Shown here: piece after piece, positions 37,437-46,197 of the stretch
Position numbering within the stretch: the stretch's first letter is position 1
Layout of the letters: every line of letters starts with the position of its first letter
DNA from: CAZFLM01 sp964519955
Lineage (GTDB): Bacteria > Armatimonadota > Chthonomonadetes > Chthonomonadales > CAJBBX01
Assembly: GCA_964519955.1 (NCBI GenBank)
Contig: CAZFLM010000004.1
Location: 62,001-126,000 of the forward strand
Length of the DNA stretch: 64,000 nt
Reading direction: 5' to 3'
Notes under the pieces: model-generated
Told to the model about the DNA's origin: nothing
The model's input: only the letters and a program-made list of their open reading frames with translations
The model's database searches: none
Position numbers and translations under genes: made by a program

Positions 37437-39302
37437 CTAGAACCGGAGCTTCAGCTTGGTCTCCGCGCGCCGCTCGCTGTCTGACTGGAGCTGCCCATCC
37501 TTGAGGTGCTGCGTCAGCCCAAGCGAGAACGATAGGTCGAGCGCTGAGCCCACCTGGTGCGTGAGAGCGAGGGAGTAGGTGCCCGTCGTGTCGAGCGACG
37601 TGTCGCGTAGGCGGCTCTCTCTGTACTCGCCGGAGAGGCGCGTGCCCTTGCGGAACGACCATCCGAGCTGTAGGCTCCTCGTGTCCGACACCGTGTCCGC
37701 CAGCAGGCCGGACTCCTGCAGCAGGTCCGTCGTCACATCGATGCGTCCCAGCGTCGCCTTCAGCCCCATCCCCTGCCGCACGATGCGCTGCACCGTGCCG
37801 CTCGTGTCGACAGGGTTCTCGGCGAACGAGCCGGTCAGCTTGAGCGGCGTGTGGCGCAGCCCGGCTGCCACCCGCACGTCGTACGTGTCGGGTGCGTCCT
37901 GTGTGGCGCCAGATGACAGCGCCTCGCGGAGCTTGACGCTCCCGCCCACCTCGAACGTGCCCGGCTTCCACGTCGCGCCCAGCGTTCTAGAGGCCGCTCG
38001 CTCCGCTCCTTCGGCGCTCAGCGTGAACCCGCTCGTGAGCGTCAGGTTGCCCGTCGGCACGTAGTCCACGGTAGCCTCGCGCGTGTGCAGGCCGCCCAGG
38101 TGGTCCAGCCGATCCGCGATCGTCGCGTTCACCTTCACCCGCCGCCCCGCCTGCGCCTCCAGCTTGACCTGCCCGGAGTCTTCGGCTCCGCTGGCCAGGA
38201 GCCGGTTCTGGTACCGCCCGTTGACGGTGAGCCACGTTGCCGGGCGGGTGGTGAGATCGACGGACTGCGCCTGGGTGAGGGTGGAGCCCGACGAGTCGCC
38301 GGTCTCGGTCCGCGTGAAGAGGGCGGTCAGGCTTGTCCTCGTGTCCAGCGTTCGCGTCACCTGGACTCGGCTCACGTCGCGGGTGCTATCGTCGGAGCCT
38401 GGCGTGTGCGACTCGGTTGCGGTGTGAGTGGCCTGAAGGCTGGTGCTCTTGTCTAGCGTACCGACGAGCTTCTGGCTGATCGTCGTGACGGTCGAGCCCA
38501 CCCCGCTTGACGGCAGGTCGGCGGTCTCGTTGAAGCCCAGCGTGCCCTTCATGCTCTTGAGCGGAGTGAGTTCGAGGGTGCCCTGCAGCGTCTCCTTGCC
38601 GGCCACGATGCCCGTCTGATCGGCCAGCAGGTACCCGGAGCCGGCCCGCGACAGCGAGAGGTCCAGCTTGCCGCCCTGGAACGAGGTCTTGCCCTTGAGC
38701 AGCAGGCCGGCGCGATCGGACAGATCGCCGAAGCGCGTGTCGAGGGCCAGCTTCGCACTCATCTCGCTCGTCTTGCCGGCCCTGTAGGAGCCGTCGAATC
38801 CGAGCTGCATGCCGCCCAGGCCGGTCCCAGACGTCCCCTGCTGCGCCATCAGGTCGGACCGATACACGGCGCTCATCCCGAGCCCGCCGCGCGATGCCTT
38901 CAGCAGGCTGAGATCGAAGGGAATCGACAGGACCGATGAGGTGGCCGTCGCCTTGCCGGGCACGTATCGATAGTCCACCCGGGCGATGTCGCGGCTCGTC
39001 AGCGCAGATCGGAAGGCGAGGACTCCGGTGGTGGCGTCGAACGTGTAGTCGAGGCTGCGCGTCAGACGTGCCCCGTTGCGGGTGACGCTCTCCGAGTCGC
39101 TCTCGACGTTGCGCCAGGCAAGGATGTACGGCCCTACCACGCCTCGCCCCAGGAACACGTCGGACGCCGGGACCCACGAACTGCCGGAGCCTATCGAGGA
39201 TTGCAGCCCGGCCGCATCGCCGGCGCGCGCCGGCGCGACGCCGCCCGCTGCCAGGAGGACGCCCAGCGCAACCAGGTTGCTGAACAACTGACGAGTACCC
39301 AT
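37437..39302 (-). CDS. Outer-membrane beta-barrel-like protein
   Basis: Exported protein of 621 residues with a signal peptide (to ARAGDAA), an N-terminal domain (LGRGVVGPYILAW, RSLDYTFDATTGVLAF) and then about 450 residues of alternating short beta strands (TSLQATHTATES, KLTGSFAENP, TRLSGEYRESRL). It ends in KLKLRF, whose terminal Phe is the usual signal for BAM-dependent outer-membrane insertion. GAGGGG lies 9 nt before the ATG at 39302. The function is unknown. The PEP-CTERM gene follows but has its own promoter. Confidence 0.7.
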   Translation of the reverse strand: MGTRQLFSNLVALGVLLAAGGVAPARAGDAAGLQSSIGSGSSWVPASDVFLGRGVVGPYILAWRNVESDSESVTRNGARLTRSLDYTFDATTGVLAFRSALTSRDIARVDYRYVPGKATATSSVLSIPFDLSLLKASRGGLGMSAVYRSDLMAQQGTSGTGLGGMQLGFDGSYRAGKTSEMSAKLALDTRFGDLSDRAGLLLKGKTSFQGGKLDLSLSRAGSGYLLADQTGIVAGKETLQGTLELTPLKSMKGTLGFNETADLPSSGVGSTVTTISQKLVGTLDKSTSLQATHTATESHTPGSDDSTRDVSRVQVTRTLDTRTSLTALFTRTETGDSSGSTLTQAQSVDLTTRPATWLTVNGRYQNRLLASGAEDSGQVKLEAQAGRRVKVNATIADRLDHLGGLHTREATVDYVPTGNLTLTSGFTLSAEGAERAASRTLGATWKPGTFEVGGSVKLREALSSGATQDAPDTYDVRVAAGLRHTPLKLTGSFAENPVDTSGTVQRIVRQGMGLKATLGRIDVTTDLLQESGLLADTVSDTRSLQLGWSFRKGTRLSGEYRESRLRDTSLDTTGTYSLALTHQVGSALDLSFSLGLTQHLKDGQLQSDSERRAETKLKLRF

Positions 39303-39479
39303 ATCTGCTACCGACCCCTCGCGCAACGACCGGAGCCTCGTCTACTGAAGACGGTCCCGGCGCACATGCCGTTCGCACGATTGGCTGTGACTCCCGCAAC
39401 CCCCAGGCGCACGCGCGCCCCACGGCCGCTGCGGGCCCTGGGGCGCTCGTTCCATTCCTGTCGCCGCTGTCTCGATCGT

Positions 39480-41444
39480 CTAGGCAGGACGCGATGGCAG
39501 TCGAGCTTGGCCACCTTCCCCTGCCCCGGCGAACACCCGGGCGCCCTCAAGCAGCGCGCGGGCCTCGTTCCGGTCCGCGTCGGTCAGCGCGCAGCGGCTC
39601 AGGTCCTCATACACGGAGGCAATCTGCGGGTGCAGCTTGCTGAACGACAGCGCATCGTCCGGCGTGAGCCCTGCGAGAAGGCGGCTCAGAGCGGTGGCGG
39701 CGTCGCGCATGGCCACGAACGCGGCCTCCGGCCCAAGGCGCTTCGCTCGCAGCGTGCCCTGCAGGTAGTGCGCCTGCCACTCCACAGCCGGGATCGTCAG
39801 CCCGCGCCCAGAGAACAGGTTGGGCAGGTCCAAGGGCGCCCGCCTGAGGATCTCGGGCAGATGCTCGGCATCCTCCCCGATCAGCCGGGCCAACCCCACT
39901 GCCCCCTGTCGCGTCAAGTCGACGGCCTTTGCCGCCTCCTCTTCCGCGTCTCCCTCCAGGCCCGAGCGCCACAGGCACTGCGCAACGGTCACGCGCGCAA
40001 CGAGTTCCTCGCGCCGCGCCCCGATCTTCTCCGCCAGAGCAACGGCCGCGCGCGCCTCTTCGAGCGCCTTCCGCATCGTCTCCGCGTCTCCGTTGCGATG
40101 GCCCATCTGCAGCGCCACGCGGGCCCGCACGTTGCGAGCTAGCACTTCCTCGCGAGGCCGCTTGGCCCGCTCGGCCATGCGAACGGCCTCGTGGGCGTAC
40201 GAGAGGGACTCGTCGAGTTGGCCCGACGCAAGACAGGTCTCAGCCAGAGCAAGCGAAGCGAGGATCATGCCGCGGGGCGCGCCGCCCTTGGTCGCAGACT
40301 TCAGCGCCGAACGCGCCTCGTCGCGAGCCTGGTCCAAGGCGCCGAGCGCCACCATCACGTCCGCAAGCAAGGCGCGTGCCAGACCGATCCGGTTCTGGTC
40401 CGTGAACATGAAGCTCGCCAGCATCACCGCCTGCTCAAGCCGCTGCCTCGCCTCGCTGATCTTGCCCACTGCCTGGCAAGCCTGCGCCGTGTTCAGGAGC
40501 GCTTCGACGAACACGTCAGCGCTGCGCTCCTCCGCGGCCTGGGCAAGCGTTCGGGTCCAGAGCGCGAGCGCTGCCTCGTGATGACCTGCATCCATCGCAA
40601 CGTCGGCCACATTGGAGATGAGATGCGGAATGCCTACGCTCTCGCGCTGCTCCGCGTCGATGTCCTCCATGGCCTCGGCCGCACGCGTGAACGCCCGAAG
40701 CGCATCATCGAGACGGTGGACCCGGTAGTACATCGTGCCGAGGTTCATCAGAGCGCGCCAGCGCAGGTCCTTCTCGTCGGACGCCGCCACGCTCTCGATC
40801 ACAGAGACGGCGCTCTCGGTCAGGCCGGCCTCGCCCATCGTAGACCCAAGGTCGAGCCGCGCGACGATCCGATAGCTCTCCAGGTTCTCGGCCGCGAACA
40901 GCTTCTCAGCCTCGGCAAGATGCCGCTGGGCATCGTCGTAGTTGCCAGCCTCACGATGAACCGTGCCAATGCGCCACAGGACGTACGCCTCTTGCGGCCG
41001 GTCCGTGCGTACCCGGGCGAGCGCCAGCATCTCGTGCAGCGTACTGAGGAGGGCCTGAACGTTGCGGCCAGGCTCCTCGTATGCCTCGGCGAGCTTCTGG
41101 AGGTGCTTCAGGTCCGTACTGACGCGGTCCGCCGACACGCCAACCGCGGGACGATCGTTCTCGGGGGCTTCGCCGGGCATCGCCAGGGCGACTCGAGGAT
41201 CCTTGTCAGGATCGAAGAAGTCCAGCACGACGCCAGTCGTCCGTGCGATGGCCGCCAGCGTATCGTCGGGGATGTTGGTGATGCCTCTCACATACTGGTA
41301 CATGAGGGATGGCGCACACCCGACGCGCGAGGCCAGTTCCTTGAGCGTGAGACCCGCGCTCGTCGCCGAGAGCTTGATGCGCTCACCAACCCGCGCGCGC
41401 TTCTGGGGAGTACGGGCAGAACGTTGCGGCCTATTCGTGTTCAC
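39480..41444 (-). CDS. XRE-type HTH regulator with TPR array
   Basis: About 654 residues. An N-terminal HTH (residues about 20-70: LTLKELASRVGCAPSLMYQY, then IARTTGV) is followed by at least eight TPR-like helical pairs to the C-terminus. This layout is shared by peptide-sensing regulators and other HTH-TPR proteins. The GTG start at 41444 is chosen because GGAG lies 6 nt upstream; an in-frame extension to 42110 has no gene-like composition. It lies 79 bp after the unknown gene and downstream of an ECF sigma factor. Confidence 0.85.
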   Translation of the reverse strand: MNTNRPQRSARTPQKRARVGERIKLSATSAGLTLKELASRVGCAPSLMYQYVRGITNIPDDTLAAIARTTGVVLDFFDPDKDPRVALAMPGEAPENDRPAVGVSADRVSTDLKHLQKLAEAYEEPGRNVQALLSTLHEMLALARVRTDRPQEAYVLWRIGTVHREAGNYDDAQRHLAEAEKLFAAENLESYRIVARLDLGSTMGEAGLTESAVSVIESVAASDEKDLRWRALMNLGTMYYRVHRLDDALRAFTRAAEAMEDIDAEQRESVGIPHLISNVADVAMDAGHHEAALALWTRTLAQAAEERSADVFVEALLNTAQACQAVGKISEARQRLEQAVMLASFMFTDQNRIGLARALLADVMVALGALDQARDEARSALKSATKGGAPRGMILASLALAETCLASGQLDESLSYAHEAVRMAERAKRPREEVLARNVRARVALQMGHRNGDAETMRKALEEARAAVALAEKIGARREELVARVTVAQCLWRSGLEGDAEEEAAKAVDLTRQGAVGLARLIGEDAEHLPEILRRAPLDLPNLFSGRGLTIPAVEWQAHYLQGTLRAKRLGPEAAFVAMRDAATALSRLLAGLTPDDALSFSKLHPQIASVYEDLSRCALTDADRNEARALLEGARVFAGAGEGGQARLPSRPA

Positions 41445-41523
41445 GAGTCGCTCCGCATGGCGGCCGCTCAGGAGGAACGGCCGCTGGCTCAGATAGTGTG
41501 TGCAGTTCCGCCGGGGAGCCTCT

Positions 41524-42279
41524 CTAGACGGCGAGCACGTCGCCAGGCTCCCGACGGCGGCATCGGCGCTGCGCGTCGGGCACGTCCGGGTCCCATGCGG
41601 CCGCCAACGACTCCCGATGGTAGCGGATGCGGCCCGCGATCCAAAGCCGGCAGGATCGGGGCAACTGCTCTCCACCGTCGCTCTCCATCGCCCGCAGGAC
41701 CCAGATGCACGCCCGATGCGCCAGCGCGCACGCTGCGTCAGGAGACAGTGTGCCACACAATCGCCGATATGCCAATAGGTTCTCCAAGATATCAAGTGCA
41801 TCCTGGTACAGGTGAACCTGAGCATGCACGACCGCACACACCGCTGTCCGGAAGGCCGGCTCGGACACGTCGTCGAGACGTCCCAGGGCAGCCGCGAGAT
41901 CGTCGCGCTCATCGGCCCGCAGCACTCTGAACGTGCCCGACACTCCCTCGGACTGGCCACCGACCGGCGCGATCGACCACTCGACCGGTACCCCAGGTTC
42001 CGGCCAGACGTCCTGCGGCAGCGGTATGACCGCAGATCCACGCCTCTGCAGGCGCCACTCTCCCTCAATGCACAGCATCGTTTCGTAGGCGGGCGCCGGC
42101 GGAGCATCAAGCCACGCCAGGCTGTGTGGAGCTGTGAGCAAGGCTGTGTAAAGCACGGGACGCGTCTTGGGAGCCGCAGCCGGAAGGAAGGCGCCGTGGG
42201 ACCGGCACCCAGCCTGCGCTCGCGCGGAAAGCGTCCGGTGGATCGGCGGAGCCGCGCCGATCTGGATCGCTATTGACAC
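41524..42279 (-). CDS. Unknown protein between ECF sigma factor and HTH-TPR gene
   Basis: I do not recognise this 251-residue protein. The first half is beta-like (PVEWSIAPVGG, SGTFRVLRADE), the second is a pair of long helices with Ala and Leu repeats (LYQDALDILENLLAYRRL, DAACALAHRACIWVL), similar to a TPR unit. The start is uncertain. GTG at 42279 is favoured because codon composition becomes gene-like there and AGGG lies 8 nt upstream, but an in-frame GTG further up is possible. A 24-bp inverted repeat lies just upstream. Its place between two regulators suggests a signalling role. Confidence 0.55.
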   Translation of the reverse strand: MSIAIQIGAAPPIHRTLSARAQAGCRSHGAFLPAAAPKTRPVLYTALLTAPHSLAWLDAPPAPAYETMLCIEGEWRLQRRGSAVIPLPQDVWPEPGVPVEWSIAPVGGQSEGVSGTFRVLRADERDDLAAALGRLDDVSEPAFRTAVCAVVHAQVHLYQDALDILENLLAYRRLCGTLSPDAACALAHRACIWVLRAMESDGGEQLPRSCRLWIAGRIRYHRESLAAAWDPDVPDAQRRCRRREPGDVLAV

Positions 42280-42294
42280 GGCAGTAACCCTGGC

Positions 42295-42318
42295 ATTCGC
42301 TGGTGAGAGCCAGCGAAT
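42295..42318. promoter_or_regulatory. 24-bp inverted repeat upstream of unknown gene
   Basis: Perfect 9-bp arms ATTCGCTGG and CCAGCGAAT with a 6-nt spacer, 16 nt before the chosen GTG. Size and symmetry suit a dimeric repressor such as the neighbouring HTH protein. The rest of the 248-bp gap between the sigma factor and this gene shows nothing else. Confidence 0.5.
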
Positions 42319-42527
42319 CACCCCTAGTGCATGCCCCACCCAGTCGCACCCGCTGCGCGGGTACGCTCGCGGCTCGTCGCACTGCCGCTCGACACGCCAG
42401 GCGCGGTGGGGACGCCGGCCCAGCCTGCCAACGCGATGAGAGCGCGATGGGTGTCGCATCGCCGAGAGGGGGGTGCAGGCTCGGCGTGCGCGGTAGTCGT
42501 TGGCGGCGCAGATCACCCGCCGCCTGG

Positions 42528-43193
42528 CTAGACAGACAGCGGCTCGAACCGCTCGAAGCTCCGCCTGAGCGACTTCCTGCCGTCCTGAAGACGGGTGTTG
42601 ATGCTCTGAGGCTTCGCGCCCAGAAACCGGCCCACGTCGTCGTGCGTCCAGCCGGCCACGTAGTGCAGGAGGATGGCTGAGAACTGAGGATCCGAGTCTA
42701 CGTGCGCCAGCGCCCGGCAGATAGAGTCGCGCCGCTCCGAACTGAACACGACCTCGCTCGGGTCGGCCTCGACCGGTGCGCCGGCCCATCGAGGCGGCAT
42801 CTGCACATCGCTGGATAGGCTCTGCTCGACCGCGGGACTGGCCAGATCGAGAGGGACCTCGCGGTGACGACGGCGACGGCGCAGCCACAGAAGCAACTGG
42901 TTGCGCGCGATCGCGTGAAGGTAGGTGCCGAACGCAGCGCCGTCCTTACCGTCGGTCGCAGGACCTTCCTGACGGAACTGGGGCAGGGCGCGCAGGGCCG
43001 CCAGGAAGGTTTCGCCGGCGAGGTCGTCGGCATCCGCTTCGCTGCCCGTTGCGCGGATGAAGAAGCGGCGGAGGCGAGGTTCGTACTTGCGCCACAGCCA
43101 CCCGAACGCATCCGTCTCTCCAGCCTGGTGCCTGAGGATGAGCGCCAGGTCGGGATCGGGGCGGCCCGGTCGAGCCTGAGGGTCGACCGTCAT
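42528..43193 (-). CDS. ECF-type RNA polymerase sigma factor
   Basis: Sigma-70 family, 221 residues. Region 2 (about residues 20-95) has DAFGWLWRKYEPRLRRFF, ADDLAGETFLAAL and YLHAIARNQLLLWLRRRRRH (RNQLLLWLRRR is the region 2.4 edge). A linker of about 45 residues follows, then region 4 with ILLHYVAGWTHDDVGRFLG and the recognition helix PQSINTRLQDGRKSLRRSF. The ATG at 43193 with GGGAG 9 nt upstream is preferred to 43280. No obvious anti-sigma gene is adjacent, unless the unknown gene downstream has that job. Confidence 0.88.
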   Translation of the reverse strand: MTVDPQARPGRPDPDLALILRHQAGETDAFGWLWRKYEPRLRRFFIRATGSEADADDLAGETFLAALRALPQFRQEGPATDGKDGAAFGTYLHAIARNQLLLWLRRRRRHREVPLDLASPAVEQSLSSDVQMPPRWAGAPVEADPSEVVFSSERRDSICRALAHVDSDPQFSAILLHYVAGWTHDDVGRFLGAKPQSINTRLQDGRKSLRRSFERFEPLSV

Positions 43194-43548
43194 GTTCGAG
43201 TTCTCCCACAGTGCGGCCGGATTGGGACACGCAAGCCGCTGCCGGCTCGGCGGCTGCGTCTTCGGTGCGCGAGGGGACATCGCGCTCCGGATTGCGCTCC
43301 GGGTCGAGTCTAGTCCGTCGACGGCTCAACAGCAATCGGCAGGAATGTCAGGAGTTGGCAGTCCGGACGCTGCACAACGCGCACGAGAGCCACCCGGGAC
43401 GAGGAGGCCACTGCCGAGCATGGCCCTGCCAGGACCACCACCCGCCCGAGCCGGGCTCTCGCGACCTCCCGCCGGTGCGCCCCCCGGCGGCACCACCGGA
43501 GTGCTGCCGGCAGCCCGCGGCGCCACACTTCGAGCCAACTCTGGTGCC

Positions 43549-43577
43549 ATCATACCACGGGGCATCGATGGAGTCAA
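43549..43577 (-). promoter_or_regulatory. Sigma70 promoter for the ECF sigma factor
   Basis: On the minus strand TTGACT, 17 bp, TATGAT: the same hexamers as the oxidoreductase promoter at 19398. Start near 43542 gives a long leader of about 350 nt before the sigma factor ATG. That leader (43194-43541) is GC-rich, with several small inverted repeats; I see no convincing gene in it. Confidence 0.7.
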
Positions 43578-43641
43578 TGGGTATGGCCACCATGGCGGCA
43601 CCACTCGCGTGAGACGCAGCGTTCCCAGGTAACCTCCATGG

Positions 43642-43670
43642 TTGACAGCCGGGCCCGGCTCGTAGATAAT
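43642..43670 (+). promoter_or_regulatory. Sigma70 promoter of the TPR/zinc-ribbon gene
   Basis: TTGACA, 17 bp, GATAAT: perfect -35 and five of six at -10. Start near 43677 gives a leader of about 27 nt. It is back to back with the sigma factor promoter, 64 bp away. Confidence 0.8.
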
Positions 43671-43703
43671 GGCGGAACGTGTGAGCAATACGAGGTGAAA
43701 GTG

Positions 43704-44264
43704 ATGTCGATGCCCGACGTGGACCAGGCGGGCTTGGAGCGAGCGCGCTCCGATATTCGGAACGGCCAGTACTTCCGTGCGCTGAAGGCGCTGGAGGATC
43801 TGCATCGGGGTTCAGCGGCGACGACAGCGGTCCTGGAGCTGCTGGGGATTGCGCGCGCCAAGACCGGCAACCTCGACGGTGCGTGCGAGGCCCTTGAACA
43901 GGCGACACGCCGCTCGCCGAGCGACCCGTCGCCGCACTTCAACTACGCCGTCCTACTCGCCCAGATGGGCCGTCTCGACGACGCTGCGAGCGAGATCGAC
44001 GTCACCCTCTACCTCTGTCCGAACCACGCGGGCGCGCTGGCGCTGCGCAACAACGTCGTCATGCGCCTTCGCAACCGGGCTTACCGTTCGCACGACGGCT
44101 TCACCACCGTTGCCCATCGTCCCGATCCCGTCGGCAAGCCGTCCTCGGAGTGGGCCCGGCTCAAGTGCCAGTCCTGCGGATCGCTCAACTTCGTTACCGC
44201 CAAGGTCTGCAGTCGCTGCGGCACGCTCCTCTCGCAGGATGAGCCGGTCATCCCACTCGAGTAG
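43704..44264 (+). CDS. TPR protein with C-terminal zinc ribbon
   Basis: A 186-residue cytosolic protein. Residues about 5-115 form three TPR units (NGQYFRALKALEDL, TGNLDGACEALEQA, MGRLDDAASEID). The tail has two CxxC pairs, CQSCGS and CSRCGT, 12 residues apart, giving a zinc ribbon. GAGGTG lies 6 nt before the ATG. It is divergent from the ECF sigma factor and may belong to the same regulatory circuit, but the sequence only shows proximity. Confidence 0.75.
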   Translation: MSMPDVDQAGLERARSDIRNGQYFRALKALEDLHRGSAATTAVLELLGIARAKTGNLDGACEALEQATRRSPSDPSPHFNYAVLLAQMGRLDDAASEIDVTLYLCPNHAGALALRNNVVMRLRNRAYRSHDGFTTVAHRPDPVGKPSSEWARLKCQSCGSLNFVTAKVCSRCGTLLSQDEPVIPLE

Positions 44265-44297
44265 CGCGCCGCCACGACCGCCCCGGACGATCAGAAC

Positions 44298-46019
44298 CTA
44301 CTGCGGCCGCGCCGTGGCGGGCTTCAGATCGCCGCACCGCACCGTCGCCGACCGTCCGTCTTCGCGGTCCCACACGACCTCGACTATCGCCTTGCCCTCG
44401 TCGTCGGTCACGCGCTCGGACGCGTCGGGCACGCCCCCGGCCGCGCTGAACCGCACCCTCTGCCCCGCGACACCGTTCCCGTAGGCATCCACCACACGCG
44501 CGGTCAGCGCACTCCGGTCGGGGGGATCGTTCGGCGCCTTGCCCAGCACTGCCGTCAGTCGCGTCGGAGCGCCGGCACGGATGCGATAGGACGCCCGCAG
44601 TGCCGCATCACCATTCAACGCCAGAACGGTGCCGGACGAAGCGCGCGTTGAACTCAATACCCCGCTCTGGTCGACGAAGGCGCGCCCCTCCACCGTGCCG
44701 AACAACCAGTCACCGTCCGGCGTCTCGATCGGCGCCCTCCCGCCAGCCTCGAAGCCCACCGCGCCTCCATCCTGCGTGCTCAGCACTCCGGTGGCCGGAG
44801 CCGCAAACACCAGCAGCGCGTTCGCAACCGCGCGCGGCGCACCGTCGGACGGCCCATTCACGTAGAGGTCGCGAACCACCATGGACGATGAGCCGCCGCC
44901 GTCCAGGTTGATCGCCTGAGTCGCCCCCAGCGCGATCATGTGCCGCGCCAGCTCCGGAAGCGAGGCACCCTTGCTGAACGTCTGCCGCCCATCGACGACC
45001 ACCAGGAGCAACTCGCCTGAGGCCGTCACCCCCACGGCTGTCCGCGGGTGGCGCGCCTCGACGAAGCCCTTGATGCTGAAGCCCTCCTCCGCGCCGTCCA
45101 CCGCAACCTTGCCGTCGCGCACCAGCCACGGGCCGCCGCCCACGCATTGCGAGACGTCGGCCCAGGCGCTCGTCTCCATCCTGCCGCGGAGCGAGGCCGC
45201 CCGCGACGCCAGCTCCCCACGACGCTGCGCCGAGGCGTCCGGCGCGCTCACCAGATCGAACCGCACCGACACCTTGTCTCCGACCTTCAGGTGCTCGCTG
45301 AGCCAGGCGCCGCCGGCCCCCTCGCCCACGAGCGCGGCGGCGCCGGCTGCCAGCAGCGCGTTCGTGTCGCCGGGGCCGACCTTCGTCACGACGCCATCGA
45401 GAGGCATTCCCGCCTGCAGCTTGCCGGTAAGTGTGCCCAACTCGGCCACCACCATCGCCTGCGCGGCCCGCGTGCGAGCGCCGAACACCGGCATGAGCAG
45501 CGTGATCTCGCCCTTCTCGGGCAGGCGGTTCACGCCCCCCAGCCCCTCCACCATCCCCTCGCCGGCCCTCACTGCGCCCACGGCGAGGAGCCGGTCGAAC
45601 CGCGCCTGCCCGTCCGCGCCAAGCCCAATCACCGCCCGGTACGCCAGTCCCTCGGCCACCAGCTCACCGTCGACGATCGTGAGGCCGAGTGGGCGGCCGG
45701 TGTAGGGGAAGAAGTCGGCGTTGATGGCCGCCAGCGCGCCGCGGCGCTTGGCCAACTCGGCGACGCACTCACGCCCCTTGGCCGGCTCGTCGGTCATCAT
45801 CACGTCACGGCCCAGGGCGCTCTGCACTCGCACGCCCGGCGCCTTGGGATCCACGCGCAGCACGCTCCAGACGAGCGGCCCCGCCGGCGCGGGAACCGTC
45901 TCCTGCTCGTAGACCACGCCCGCCGCCAGCCTATGGCGGACGATGTCGGCGCCCGCCAGGCTCCAGCAGCCCAGCGCCAACACCAGAACCAGACCAGCCC
46001 GCAGTGTGCTCCGCCTCAT
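44298..46019 (-). CDS. NAGPA-type phosphodiester glycosidase-family protein, exported
   Basis: About 573 residues with signal peptide (to SLAGA). The DUF2233/NAGPA domain shows RGALAAINADFFPYTGRPLG near residue 90-110 and QAINLDGGGSSSMVV near residue 385, both diagnostic of phosphodiester glycosidases acting on sugar-phosphate caps. A C-terminal Ig-like part (LTARVVDAYGNGVAGQRVRF, about residues 520-540) resembles big/invasin domains. GGGGAG lies before the ATG at 46019. It is divergent from ppk1. Confidence 0.85.
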   Translation of the reverse strand: MRRSTLRAGLVLVLALGCWSLAGADIVRHRLAAGVVYEQETVPAPAGPLVWSVLRVDPKAPGVRVQSALGRDVMMTDEPAKGRECVAELAKRRGALAAINADFFPYTGRPLGLTIVDGELVAEGLAYRAVIGLGADGQARFDRLLAVGAVRAGEGMVEGLGGVNRLPEKGEITLLMPVFGARTRAAQAMVVAELGTLTGKLQAGMPLDGVVTKVGPGDTNALLAAGAAALVGEGAGGAWLSEHLKVGDKVSVRFDLVSAPDASAQRRGELASRAASLRGRMETSAWADVSQCVGGGPWLVRDGKVAVDGAEEGFSIKGFVEARHPRTAVGVTASGELLLVVVDGRQTFSKGASLPELARHMIALGATQAINLDGGGSSSMVVRDLYVNGPSDGAPRAVANALLVFAAPATGVLSTQDGGAVGFEAGGRAPIETPDGDWLFGTVEGRAFVDQSGVLSSTRASSGTVLALNGDAALRASYRIRAGAPTRLTAVLGKAPNDPPDRSALTARVVDAYGNGVAGQRVRFSAAGGVPDASERVTDDEGKAIVEVVWDREDGRSATVRCGDLKPATARPQ

Positions 46020-46197
46020 GTCTCTCCCCTCACGTGGCCCATGCCGCGCCACCTCTCGTTCCTCTCCACTGCGACACCTTCAACAAGGAATCCGGCTGCC
46101 GAGTGCGTATACATGGTAGCGCACCCATCGGACGCGTCTCCTACATCCGCGGGCCATTTCTGCCGAAACGAAGACGGGAACGCACCTGGAGAAGCAC

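Noticed and set aside
39480..42110. N-terminal extension of the HTH-TPR protein to 876 residues
   Set aside because: The extension overlaps the unknown gene in another frame and is Arg/Cys/Ser-rich; GTG at 41444 has a good GGAG site.
43194..43548. Small minus-strand genes in the sigma factor leader
   Set aside because: Candidate frames are Arg/Gly/Pro-rich shadows with no ribosome site; I treat this as an untranslated leader.
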